This document shows, piece by piece, positions 1-6,107 of a stretch of DNA of 13,662 bases (position 1 is the stretch's first letter; each line of letters begins with the position of its first letter). The DNA comes from Dehalococcoidia bacterium (GTDB lineage: Bacteria; Chloroflexota; Dehalococcoidia; GIF9; AB-539-J10). Location of the stretch: positions 1-13,662 of the forward strand of contig JAGMBH010000042.1 of assembly GCA_023129815.1 (NCBI GenBank), read 5' to 3'. The notes beneath the pieces are model-generated. The model saw only the letters and a list, made by a program, of their open reading frames with translations. It did not search any database and was not told the origin of the DNA. The translations under genes and the position numbers were made by a program.

Positions 1-647
1 TTTGCTTCTCTTATACCTTTTCCCACTTTCTCTGCTAGCGACAGTGCACCTGGTATCACCACCTCTTTAAGTTGTTTTCCCGTCATTAGATGACAGGCCA
101 ACCCAGCAGTCATACCAAATACTGTGGTTACCGCCCTGCCCAGCTCTTCACCCATGTAGGCATCAGTTACGTATAGAATGGCAGAATTCCCTTTTGAATC
201 TGCCAGCGAAATTGGAGAAACAGGAATGCCGTGGATATAAAACATGGTCATTTCCAGTTCTGGTATCGCTCTTCCAGCACCATCACCGTCTACGACCGGC
301 AAACCTTTAACAGCCCCCGCATGTAATGGAGTCACAGAATTAAAACCGCCCGTTTCTACAGGAACCACGTAGTCTATTTTCTTGCCTGTCACCTCTGCCA
401 ATCTTTCCAGTGCGGGTACCTCTTCTCCCTTCCACCCTTCCTTAAGCAGGACAACAGGGGAGCCCATGCCAGCCACAACAGCCACCGCACTATCATCAGG
501 TACGTCGCCCGGTTCAACCAAAATAACCTCTCTTATTTCTTCTACAAGTTGTAAGCCTGTTCTTGAAGATCCACCTCCACCCGCCCCGAGTAGTGTTGCT
601 CCTCTTATTATGTCCTCTATTTCTTGTTGGTGTAATATTCTCTTCAT
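1..647 (-). CDS. DUF917 / S-methyl-thiohydantoin desulfurase family protein, C-terminus beyond window edge
   Basis: Reading the minus strand from the ATG at 645-647 gives an open frame of 215 codons that runs off the left edge, so only the N-terminal part is visible. It begins MKRILHQQEIEDII and has the glycine-rich GAGGGGS stretch at residues 21-27, a VVAGMGSP motif, ETGGFNSVTPL and VVDGDGAGRAIPELE. These same blocks, in the same order, occur in the complete neighbour at 804-1889, so the two are tandem paralogues of DUF917 (COG3535). That family is now named after S-methyl thiohydantoin desulfurase and often sits near hydantoin-processing genes; the substrate here is unknown. The start is set by a strong Shine-Dalgarno AAGGAGGGA at 652-660, four bases upstream. 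It lies downstream of the other DUF917 gene, with a 156-base gap, probably in one transcription unit. The family assignment is firm and the reaction is not. Confidence 0.85.
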   Translation of the reverse strand, partial: MKRILHQQEIEDIIRGATLLGAGGGGSSRTGLQLVEEIREVILVEPGDVPDDSAVAVVAGMGSPVVLLKEGWKGEEVPALERLAEVTGKKIDYVVPVETGGFNSVTPLHAGAVKGLPVVDGDGAGRAIPELEMTMFYIHGIPVSPISLADSKGNSAILYVTDAYMGEELGRAVTTVFGMTAGLACHLMTGKQLKEVVIPGALSLAEKVGKGIREA

Positions 648-803
648 CACTTCCCTCCTTCAAGAAATATGCCCGTTTCGGTTTTAACATGAACGCTAGA
701 GTAAGTCAAGAGGGTGTACTCGTTCATTGATTAGTTACACTTTAGCTCCTTTCAACTTCAGCTTGGCATTAAATAAATTTTTCCTCGATATACTTCACCC
801 CCT

Positions 804-1889
804 TTATAACAAGGTTAGATAATCACCCTTGTAGCCTAGCCTTACCAATATATGTTTCCAGCAATTAAATCCGTCGGGGGTTCTCCTCCAAGGTTCCGGG
901 GCAGAAATTCCCAAAATAGCTATTTCCATACCTTCCTTGGTATCTGCATTTGTAACAGGCTCTCCTGCGGTTGTCAGCATAGCTATCAAGTCAGGAACCA
1001 TTATTACCGGCTTTTCATCTTGCCAGGCAATCATATTCTCGTTGACTGAGTCTATAATGAATATTTTGCCTTGGTAATTTGTAATACCCTCGATAGTTGT
1101 CCGGCCAATGTCAAACCCTTCAGCTGTTCTTGTCTCAATTTTCTTGATATTGCCCCTAAAAATCTCTTTCCCCCCAGTAATGCTTATAACCTCTTTCACA
1201 GTGTCCCTGCCGCTAGCTTTTGCTTTTCTTATCGCCTTGCCTACTTCTTCACATTTCGAAATAGAGTTTGGCACAAGGCAATTTCTTATAGTGGCAATGT
1301 CAACTATCCAGGTGGCAAATGCGGCTAACATTCCGAACGAGACTGCCGCGGTTCTAGCCATCTTCTCTGCTGAGGCAGTATCAAGCGGGTCTTTTAAGTA
1401 TGCCACCAGAACATCCCCGGCTTTATTGGCAACCACCAGCGGGCTAGTAGGAATCCTGTATATGGGATAAAGCCCGGTGCTTAGCTCGGGAACAGCACGT
1501 CCATTACCATCAGCATCAACAACAGGGATGCCTTTTTGTGATGCTACATAAAGTGGTGTCATGGTATTAAGACCACCAATTTCACCTGGCATCAAATAAG
1601 CTAGATTAATTCCTCCCACTGCAGCCATATTCCTGATTGCTTCATAGGCAAATACAGCCTCAGGACCGAAGCCCTTTTCAATCATGACTTTTGGGGAGCC
1701 TATCCCAGCTACTACCACTGCATTGGCTCTATCTGGCAAGTCTTCTATATTAAACATTTCTATTTCATTTTCTATTTGTTTAACAAGATTTAAGCCATCA
1801 CGAGGAGAACCACCTCCGCCAGCACCAAAAATTGTTGAACCCCAGACTATATCCTCTAGCGCTGTTTTCCCTAATAACCTCCTTGCCAT
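804..1889 (-). CDS. DUF917 / S-methyl-thiohydantoin desulfurase family protein, complete
   Basis: A 361-residue protein, about the usual full length for DUF917 (COG3535). The N-terminal domain carries GAGGGGSPRDG at residues 22-32, AVVVAGIGSPKV, PGEIGGLNTMTPL and VVDADGNGRAVPELS. The C-terminal half holds a TTIEGITNYQGK stretch and ends EPWRRTPDGF...LGYKGDYLTLL. No signal peptide or membrane segment is seen, so it is probably cytoplasmic. The ATG at 1887-1889 is preceded by GGAGGTA at 1894-1900, a good ribosome site. That site overlaps the stop of the upstream COG2309-like fragment (TAG at 1900-1902), an operon-like junction. It is followed by a paralogue at 1-647. Family members are linked to thiohydantoin or hydantoin chemistry and sometimes annotated as hydantoinase-associated; no active-site assignment is offered here. 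Confidence 0.88.
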   Translation of the reverse strand: MARRLLGKTALEDIVWGSTIFGAGGGGSPRDGLNLVKQIENEIEMFNIEDLPDRANAVVVAGIGSPKVMIEKGFGPEAVFAYEAIRNMAAVGGINLAYLMPGEIGGLNTMTPLYVASQKGIPVVDADGNGRAVPELSTGLYPIYRIPTSPLVVANKAGDVLVAYLKDPLDTASAEKMARTAAVSFGMLAAFATWIVDIATIRNCLVPNSISKCEEVGKAIRKAKASGRDTVKEVISITGGKEIFRGNIKKIETRTAEGFDIGRTTIEGITNYQGKIFIIDSVNENMIAWQDEKPVIMVPDLIAMLTTAGEPVTNADTKEGMEIAILGISAPEPWRRTPDGFNCWKHILVRLGYKGDYLTLL

Positions 1890-1899
1890 TTTATACCTC

Positions 1900-2079
1900 C
1901 TAAATCAGATGCTTTCCATCCTTAATTACAGTTTTACCATCAATTACTAGAGTGAGATTTTTAATAATCCCATCCAGATGCACTGGTGCTTTTACCTTGC
2001 CACCAATTGTGCTGTTATCTCCTATAGCTATTTTATCGCCTCTATCCTTGCCGCTTCTACCATTGCATCTGCCTTCAGT
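1900..2079 (-). pseudogene. C-terminal remnant of an M29/COG2309 (aminopeptidase T or NicX-like) gene
   Basis: On the minus strand an open stretch of about 60 codons, with no start codon and an in-frame TAA just upstream (2080-2082), ends at TAG 1900-1902. Its last 45 residues read ...KIAIGDNSTIGGK, then PVHLDGIIKNLTLVIDGK and a DGK-type end. This resembles the C-terminus of the metal-dependent M29 aminopeptidase / 2,5-dihydroxypyridine dioxygenase superfamily, which carries a GxGDN...GG...HLDG...DG pattern. The rest of such a gene (about 300 residues) is absent. The preceding DNA reads open in a different frame (LKADAMVEAARIEAIK, then stop), so a frameshift or rearrangement is likely. The remnant abuts the ribosome site of the DUF917 gene, which suggests the intact gene once headed this operon. 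The assignment comes from motif memory only. Confidence 0.5.
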
Positions 2080-2082
2080 TTA

Positions 2083-2347
2083 GTTAATCACCTTATTATC
2101 TCTACCTTATAATCTCCTCTTAGCACAAGAGGCTAATTTAAACACTAACAAAATGTACTGTAAGTTGTAAAGATGGTTGAATTTTTATATTGAACTAATT
2201 AGAGACGCCCATCATGCGATGGGCCAGCTAAATATGAAGGTAGTTAGAGGCTCCTGCAATCCCAGATAACTTAGCAGCATCGCTGTCTTCATTTAATTAA
2301 ATTCTGGAAAGGTATTATAAACGATACTCCAATTTTAGGCAAGTATA
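2083..2347. other. Intergenic region without a recognisable gene
   Basis: No credible reading frame is seen on either strand. The only clear structure is a perfect 7-bp stem with a 4-base loop at 2207-2224 (GCCCATC-ATGC-GATGGGC). It lies about 125 bases downstream of the HAD gene stop and has no T-run on either side, so it is not a convincing intrinsic terminator. Confidence 0.5.
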
Positions 2348-3019
2348 TTAGGGTAATAAATAAGATTTTAGCTCAGTTAAGTTGCTAATAGACTCCTGAT
2401 GGTCATCCCCGGCCCTATCAATATGGAAAGCGTTTATACCCACCTGCTGGGGGTTAAGAAAATCGAATTGCCAGTTATCGCCTACATGGACAACCTGACT
2501 TGGCTTGACATTCATCGCCTGGCACATCTGGAGATAAAAAGCGGGGGTCTTTAATTGCCTATAATGCGAGGTTGAAGAAAAAACCTGAGTAAAATAAGGT
2601 TCCACATCCGGCAATAAATAATGCAACAGTTCCAATGGCGTGCCTGAGGCAATGATTAACTTATATTGATTAGCTAAAGAGGAAAGGACTTCTGTTACCT
2701 CAGGATAATAGAATACTTTATCCTGGCAACTTTGTATCACTGGTTCAGGAGCGCCTAAGTGCAAATACCTAAACCAGTAGTTTATATCATACCACTCCAG
2801 CCTTTGGTCACCGATTCTATCATACTCCATAGCCACGATTTCCTTCGCCTGGACAAGCTCAATGCCTTTCTTTTGGGCATAAATGGCTGGTATAGCCTCA
2901 CGCCAAACAGCCTGACTGAAATCAGGCGTCACTAGCGTTCCTTCGGCATCAAAGGAGACTATTCTGATACACCCTGGAAAAATTCCATTTTTCAGGGGAC
3001 CCCAACCAATTTGGTTCAT
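2348..3019 (-). CDS. HAD-superfamily hydrolase with variant motif I (DxE)
   Basis: A 223-residue haloacid dehalogenase-like protein, probably a soluble phosphatase acting on a small phosphorylated substrate. Motif I is VSFDAEGTLV (D24 as nucleophile, with Glu at position 26 where most phosphatases have Asp). An alpha-helical C1-type cap region follows (about residues 35-100). Motif II is IIASGTP (S125), motif III is the lysine in QLKTPAFY (K157), and motif IV is HVGDNWQFD (D181, with a further Asp at 186). A 20-residue extension precedes motif I; no other in-frame start exists nearer the motif, so the ATG at 3017-3019 is used despite a weak ribosome site. A 14-bp perfect palindrome lies at 3026-3039, just upstream of the ATG. 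The family call is firm; the substrate cannot be told. The GDN pattern and overall plan resemble HDHD3/REG-2-like members. Confidence 0.88.
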   Translation of the reverse strand: MNQIGWGPLKNGIFPGCIRIVSFDAEGTLVTPDFSQAVWREAIPAIYAQKKGIELVQAKEIVAMEYDRIGDQRLEWYDINYWFRYLHLGAPEPVIQSCQDKVFYYPEVTEVLSSLANQYKLIIASGTPLELLHYLLPDVEPYFTQVFSSTSHYRQLKTPAFYLQMCQAMNVKPSQVVHVGDNWQFDFLNPQQVGINAFHIDRAGDDHQESISNLTELKSYLLP

Positions 3020-3025
3020 TTAAGT

Positions 3026-3039
3026 TGCTAATATTAGCA
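3026..3039. promoter_or_regulatory. 14-bp perfect palindrome at the HAD gene start
   Basis: TGCTAATATTAGCA is self-complementary over 14 bases and lies six bases upstream of the HAD ATG. It replaces the usual Shine-Dalgarno position and is AT-rich enough to overlap a promoter -10 region. A dimeric repressor site is plausible, but no regulator can be named. Confidence 0.35.
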
Positions 3040-3105
3040 TAATTAGAAGCCGGAGGTCTATTTGCTAACTTATGCTTAGCAAAGGTAAAATAGCTTGAGG
3101 GAGTT

Positions 3106-3234
3106 ATGATGAAGGGTTTTTTGAACTTAAACCGCTTCAAACATGGCAGGGCGATAAAGCAAGGTAGTAAACAAAAGGCTAATCTGCAAGGCAAGAAGAA
3201 AGTTAAAGGAAAAGTGTTTAAACTGTCACCCTGA
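3106..3234 (+). CDS. Possible small, highly basic protein (42 residues)
   Basis: A short frame starting ATGATGAAGGG and coding 42 residues, of which about 14 are Lys or Arg (...GRAIKQGSKQK...GKKKVKGKV...). A GAGGGAG sequence lies just upstream; it is well spaced from the second ATG (3109) and too close to the first. There is no cysteine, membrane segment or known motif. The last few codons and the stop fall inside a TGTCACCCTGAGC repeat (3224-3270), so the original C-terminus may have been replaced. It sits between the divergent HAD gene and the Mth938-like gene on the same strand as the latter. Strong basic bias and a fair ribosome site are the only support, and it could be a chance frame. 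Confidence 0.3.
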   Translation: MMKGFLNLNRFKHGRAIKQGSKQKANLQGKKKVKGKVFKLSP

Positions 3235-3270
3235 GCGCTGCGAGATTGCTTCGCTTCGCTCGCAATGACA
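3224..3270. repeat. TGTCA...TGACA palindromic repeat (CTGAG family)
   Basis: A 47-bp unit opens TGTCACCCTGAGCG and closes CTCGCAATGACA, with inverted TGTCA/TGACA ends and an inner CGAGATTGC / GCTCGCAAT partial complement. Related sequences occur at 5852-5886, 5899-6071, 10633-10758 and 11011-11039. The repeat is short, intergenic and non-coding. Confidence 0.6.
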
Positions 3271-3347
3271 GGGGGAGTGAAGGGCTCAAAATGACAAGGC
3301 CACAGGCAAAATTAAAGAGCTTCTCAGAGGAAAGGGGAGTAAATTCT

Positions 3348-3650
3348 ATGGCTAAGATAGATAAGTTTAGCTTTGGCTCTATAGTTATCGATGGTAAAAA
3401 ATATTCTCGAGATGTCCTCATCTTCGCCAATGGCATGGTAAAGAAAAGGAAGGGCGGCTTTTTAATGTTTGGCAGCCACGGTATCAAAAAAGAAGAAATT
3501 GAAGAACTGGCCGAGGATAGTCCTGAGGCAGTAATCATCGGCACTGGCACTAGCGGCAAAGCCAGTTTAGCCCCTGAGGTAGAGGACTGGGCCAAGGAAA
3601 AGAATTTGAAACTGATAGTTCAACCATCCCATGAAGTTGTAATCAGCTGA
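3348..3650 (+). CDS. Mth938-like (DUF498/NDUFAF3-like) domain protein, frame broken near the C-terminus
   Basis: A 100-residue frame reading MAKIDKFSFGSIVIDGKKY..DVLIFANGMVKKRKGG...MFGSHGIKKEEIEEL...PEAVIIGTGTSGKASL...LKLIVQPSHEVVIS, then TGA. This matches the Mth938-like family (PF04430), small alpha/beta proteins related to mitochondrial complex I assembly factor NDUFAF3; the bacterial role is unknown. The GTGTSG turn is at residues 66-70. The ATG at 3348 is chosen because AGGGGAG lies eight bases upstream and because family members begin about here; frames from 3291 or 3246 only add repeat-derived residues. Family proteins normally run about 20 residues further and end in a HITC-like sequence. 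Those residues are present but in another frame at 3647-3706. It is convergent with the membrane protein gene, whose stop is only ten bases beyond. Confidence 0.8.
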   Translation: MAKIDKFSFGSIVIDGKKYSRDVLIFANGMVKKRKGGFLMFGSHGIKKEEIEELAEDSPEAVIIGTGTSGKASLAPEVEDWAKEKNLKLIVQPSHEVVIS

Positions 3651-3706
3651 ATGAACTTATAGAGCAGAAGAAAAGGGTCGCCGCCTTGCTTCACATAACC
3701 TGCTAA
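3647..3706 (+). pseudogene. Out-of-frame C-terminal segment of the Mth938-like gene
   Basis: Reading from CTG at 3647, in the -1 frame relative to the gene at 3348, gives LNELIEQKKRVAALLHITC followed by TAA at 3704-3706. This is the expected end of an Mth938-like protein (helix, then RVAALLHxTC). Joining the frames at AGC/CTG yields ...EVVISLNELIEQ, a smooth family-like sequence of 119 residues. One base therefore seems to be missing near 3640-3650. No X-XXY-YYZ slippery heptamer is visible at the junction, so a real deletion or an assembly error is likelier than programmed frameshifting. Confidence 0.7.
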
Positions 3707-3715
3707 TGGAGGGAT

Positions 3716-4042
3716 TTATTCGAATTCGCCCTTCCCCATGGCCACAAATATAATAGCTGGTACTCCTAGAAACCAGGGGCCGAAGAGGGAGCAAATACAT
3801 CCGGCAAGCGCCAACCCCCAAACTTTTCTTTTCAGGGCATAAATACCGCCTACTATGGCTACTATCCCTAGTATAATTATGGGAATAGCAATAATACCAA
3901 CAATCCGAGGCATCATTGGGATAGCTGGCAGCCTTGTGATGGTTCCTCCCACTACGGCGACTACTATGCCGCCAATCGTTTGCATGGCTCCGGCAATAAT
4001 GCTCAGAATTCCTGCCGTTGTCGGTTTCCAAGTCTTCTCCAT
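3716..4042 (-). CDS. Small integral membrane protein, three to four helices
   Basis: A 108-residue hydrophobic protein beginning MEKTWKPTTAGILSIIAG. Hydrophobic segments cover about residues 10-34, 47-70 and 75-100; the last could be two short passes around SLFGPWFLG. A basic KRK at 71-73 separates segments two and three. No catalytic or binding motif is seen. The MExxWKPxxAGIL opening with glycine-rich helices recalls short uncharacterised membrane proteins of Chloroflexota and archaea, a family impression only. The start at 4042 has a clear GGGAGG ribosome site at 4051-4056. A longer overlapping frame on the same strand (3657-4049) is a shadow without the hydrophobic pattern. The stop faces the stop of the Mth938-like gene. 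Upstream lies a MITE-like element (4067-4206) whose left end falls only about ten bases beyond the ribosome site, so the promoter may lie within the element. Confidence 0.75.
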   Translation of the reverse strand: MEKTWKPTTAGILSIIAGAMQTIGGIVVAVVGGTITRLPAIPMMPRIVGIIAIPIIILGIVAIVGGIYALKRKVWGLALAGCICSLFGPWFLGVPAIIFVAMGKGEFE

Positions 4043-4066
4043 TTCTCACTCCTCCCTGCTTTTTAG

Positions 4067-4206
4067 AGGCCGTTTAATTTTGCCTCAGATTCAAACTAAA
4101 TTTGCCTCACCCAGTTTTAATACTCTTCACCTCCAAGTTTTTCGTAGTGCGACCCTTTAGGTCGTGCACGAGGCTAAAGCCTCACACTACATTTTTAAAC
4201 ACCCTC
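4067..4206. mobile_element. MITE-like element containing a REP hairpin pair (copy 1)
   Basis: The left end reads AGAGGCCGTTTAATTTT and the right end TTTTTAAACACCCTCT, an imperfect terminal inverted repeat. TTTTAG occurs on both sides (4061-4066 and 4207-4212) as a possible short target duplication. Inside, at 4144-4190, is a REP pair starting GTAGTGCGACC and ending CACACTAC. Copies with the same ends and core lie at 12822-12948 and 13443-13539. No protein is encoded. Confidence 0.55.
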
Positions 4207-4269
4207 TTTTAGTAAGGATACTCTTAATAGCATCTCGTTGTCAATACCCAAGAAAACCCAGATGACATC

Positions 4270-4360
4270 GTAGCTGTGGGGTTTTAGACCTGTCCTCCGC
4301 CTAATTACGTAGCTAGGGGTCTTTTAGCCCCATAGGTCGAGGCTTCAGCCCCGACCCTAC
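4270..4360. repeat. Two degenerate REP (GTAG-hairpin) units downstream of elp3
   Basis: GTAGCTGTGGGG at 4270 and GTAGCTAGGGGTC at 4309 each open a hairpin-like unit. The block closes with the hairpin GGTCGAGGCT-TC-AGCCCCGACC (4335-4356) and CCCTAC at 4356-4360. It lies about 16 bases past the elp3 stop and could also act as a 3'-end structure for that gene, though no T-run follows. Confidence 0.55.
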
Positions 4361-4376
4361 GATTAGTTTATATTGC

Positions 4377-5840
4377 TCAAGGTTGAAGCTCTTTGACCAT
4401 ATAAGCGCCTTCCAATCTATAGCCAAGTGAGCAAAAGTAATCTCTACTGCCAACGCCACTCAAAACACTCAGCTTCCCGGCAAGGAATTCCTCCCGAGCA
4501 ATTCTCTCTGCTTCTCGAAGCAACTTTCCCCCTAAACCCCTGTGCTGAGCAGCCCGCTCTCGCTTTTCTCCCAAGGGGACCTCAGAACCAAAGACATGTA
4601 GCTCCCTGATCAAAGCCGAATGAGTATTAGAAGCTGCCTGAAGACCATAATTGTAGGGGAGGGGCTTGTCCCCTCCTGAACTGCGGGAGACCACAAGGGT
4701 CGGGGACAACACTCCTACGTAAGGTTTTTGGACGCCTTTATTTGTCCTCAGCCTTAATAAGCCAAACAAGGTCTCATTGGCATCCTCATAGGAAAGAAAA
4801 ATTTCCTTCCCTCCGTAAGTTTCATAGTCCATCCTGAATAGCCAAGGCTCGCCGATCACCCGGCCATCCCTTAACCTATGCCCATATTCTCGACAGCGAA
4901 TACACCGACAATGAAGACCCAACTCGTTCATCCGCTTCCTGACGCTCCCCCGCAGCGCCAAGTCTCTGCTGCCAGCAATGATAAATTTGCTGGGGATATC
5001 CCGCATCAGCCTGGGAATCCTGACATATTTGGGAATCAGGGTTTTGATATTCACCAGTAAATCTATCATCTCCCCATCCTCATAAGGCTGGTATTTGTTA
5101 TCTCGATACCATTCCTCTAGCTCACTTCCTACAATCACCAGCGTAGGGTAAAGCTTGAGCCCATCGGGTCGGAAATATTCATCAGCGAATAATTTCCGTG
5201 ATAGCTCCAGGTCATGCTCCGGCGTCGAGCCAGGCAAACCAGGCATCCAATGATAGTAGACCTTAAAGCCATAATCTCTCAGTAACCTGGTGGCAGAGAT
5301 AACCTCAGCTACTCCATGCCCTCTCTTCGTTAAACGATGAATGTCATCATCCAGCGTCTGCACCCCAAGCTCCACCCTGGTAGTACCAAAATCAAGCATA
5401 CTCTTTATCTCCACCTCTCCACACCAATCAGGCCTGGTTTCAATACATAATCCCACACAGCGATGCTCGGCAGTTTCATTCATTTTCTTGGCTTCCTCTA
5501 AGTTAGGCGAAGGAACACCGTTGAGAGCATCATAACAATCCTTAACAAATTGATATTGATACTCACAAGGGTAAGCTAGAAAGGTGCCTCCCATAATGAT
5601 GAGCTCTATCTTGTCTAGGGCATGTCCCATATCAGCCAATGTCTTGAGCCGGAACTCCACTTGCCTTCCAGGCTCAAAGTTACATTTCCTGGCGCGAAGA
5701 ACCGCCGGAGATTCTATGGTATAGCTCTTTGGTGCTCCAGGAGAGCTGGGGCAATAAACGCATTTGCCGGGGCAAGGAAATGGCTTGGCCATAACTGCCA
5801 CCGGCGTTACCCCGGAAATAGTGCGAGACATTTTCTTCAT
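4377..5840 (-). CDS. elp3: Elp3-type radical SAM / acetyltransferase, tRNA wobble-uridine modification
   Basis: A 487-residue enzyme that, by family knowledge, uses acetyl-CoA and radical SAM chemistry to place a carboxymethyl group on C5 of tRNA U34. The radical SAM domain has the CxxxCxxC cluster (C23, C27, C30, in CPGKCVYC), IIMGGTF at 81-87, ETRPDW at 134-139, LGVQTLDD at 158-165 and YYHWMPGLPG at 195-204. HCRCIRCREYG (310-320) follows. The C-terminal acetyltransferase domain begins near ALIRELHVFG (409-418) and has the acetyl-CoA loop QHRGLGGKL (432-440). The N-terminus is short, as in other bacterial Elp3. Residues 375-396 are encoded by a GTAG...CTAC palindromic element, so the protein has an extra linker between its two domains and is longer than I recall for close relatives (about 460). 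The start at 5840 has GAGGT close upstream. It diverges from a Trm9-like methyltransferase. Confidence 0.96.
   Translation of the reverse strand: MKKMSRTISGVTPVAVMAKPFPCPGKCVYCPSSPGAPKSYTIESPAVLRARKCNFEPGRQVEFRLKTLADMGHALDKIELIIMGGTFLAYPCEYQYQFVKDCYDALNGVPSPNLEEAKKMNETAEHRCVGLCIETRPDWCGEVEIKSMLDFGTTRVELGVQTLDDDIHRLTKRGHGVAEVISATRLLRDYGFKVYYHWMPGLPGSTPEHDLELSRKLFADEYFRPDGLKLYPTLVIVGSELEEWYRDNKYQPYEDGEMIDLLVNIKTLIPKYVRIPRLMRDIPSKFIIAGSRDLALRGSVRKRMNELGLHCRCIRCREYGHRLRDGRVIGEPWLFRMDYETYGGKEIFLSYEDANETLFGLLRLRTNKGVQKPYVGVLSPTLVVSRSSGGDKPLPYNYGLQAASNTHSALIRELHVFGSEVPLGEKRERAAQHRGLGGKLLREAERIAREEFLAGKLSVLSGVGSRDYFCSLGYRLEGAYMVKELQP
4653..4718. repeat. REP-like palindromic element in frame inside elp3
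   Basis: This 66-bp stretch starts GTAG and ends CTAC like the intergenic REP pairs in this window. It contains a 7-bp stem GGAGGGG-CTTGT-CCCCTCC at 4658-4676. Its core AGGGGCTTGTCCCC is identical to that of the intergenic copy at 10837-10927. The length is exactly 22 codons, so the elp3 frame is kept; the encoded residues are V375-Y396 of the protein. Confidence 0.65.
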
Positions 5841-5851
5841 GCTACCTCTAT

Positions 5852-5886
5852 GTTACTCTGAGACCCTTCACTTCGTTCAGGGTGAC
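5852..5886. repeat. CTGAG-family repeat at the elp3 start
   Basis: The unit reads GTTACTCTGAGACCC...TTCAGGGTGACA, with a TTAC/TCACC-like opening and a GTGACA end. It lies 12 bases upstream of the elp3 ATG, so the elp3 leader and possibly its promoter are repeat-derived. Confidence 0.55.
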
Positions 5887-5898
5887 AGGGAAGGGGCT

Positions 5899-6071
5899 TG
5901 TCATTCTGAGCACTTCGGCTTCGCTCAGTATAAACTCCGCGAAGGATCTCGCAATGCTCAGGACAGGCTCCGCGAAGAATCTTTGGCTAGTTCCTTCACT
6001 TAGTTCAGGACTTCGGCTCAGGATAGCGTCTAAGAGATTCTTCATTCCGCTTCGCTCCATTCAGAATGACA
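5899..6071. repeat. 173-bp element with perfect 11-bp inverted ends (CTGAG family)
   Basis: It begins TGTCATTCTGA (5899-5909) and ends TCAGAATGACA (6061-6071), exact reverse complements. The interior is made of short GC-rich mirror and inverted pieces such as CTTCGGCTTCGCTCAG, CTCCGCGAAG and CCGCTTCGCTCC. No reading frame in it is convincing. It fills most of the elp3/methyltransferase divergent promoter region. Confidence 0.65.
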
Positions 6072-6107
6072 ATAAGAGACTACCAGTCATGAGCATTTCA
6101 CTATGAT

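Noticed and set aside
382..687. 101-residue plus-strand reading frame
   Set aside because: It is antisense to the DUF917 gene and its Pro/Ser/Thr-rich sequence is typical of a shadow frame.
2207..2224. Hairpin as an intrinsic terminator for the HAD gene
   Set aside because: The stem is perfect but there is no T-run on either strand and it lies about 125 bases past the stop.
3640..3650. Programmed -1 frameshifting in the Mth938-like gene
   Set aside because: No slippery heptamer of the X-XXY-YYZ kind and no obvious downstream pseudoknot. A simple base loss or assembly error is likelier.
3657..4049. 130-residue minus-strand reading frame overlapping the small membrane protein
   Set aside because: It overlaps the better-supported 3716-4042 frame on the same strand, has a low-complexity His/Ser/Arg-rich translation, and lacks a family pattern.
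5848..6106. Short reading frames of 70 to 79 residues between elp3 and the methyltransferase
   Set aside because: They are open in both strands over the same repeat and rich in repeat-derived Ser/Arg/Leu, so they are frames through the palindromic element and not genes.
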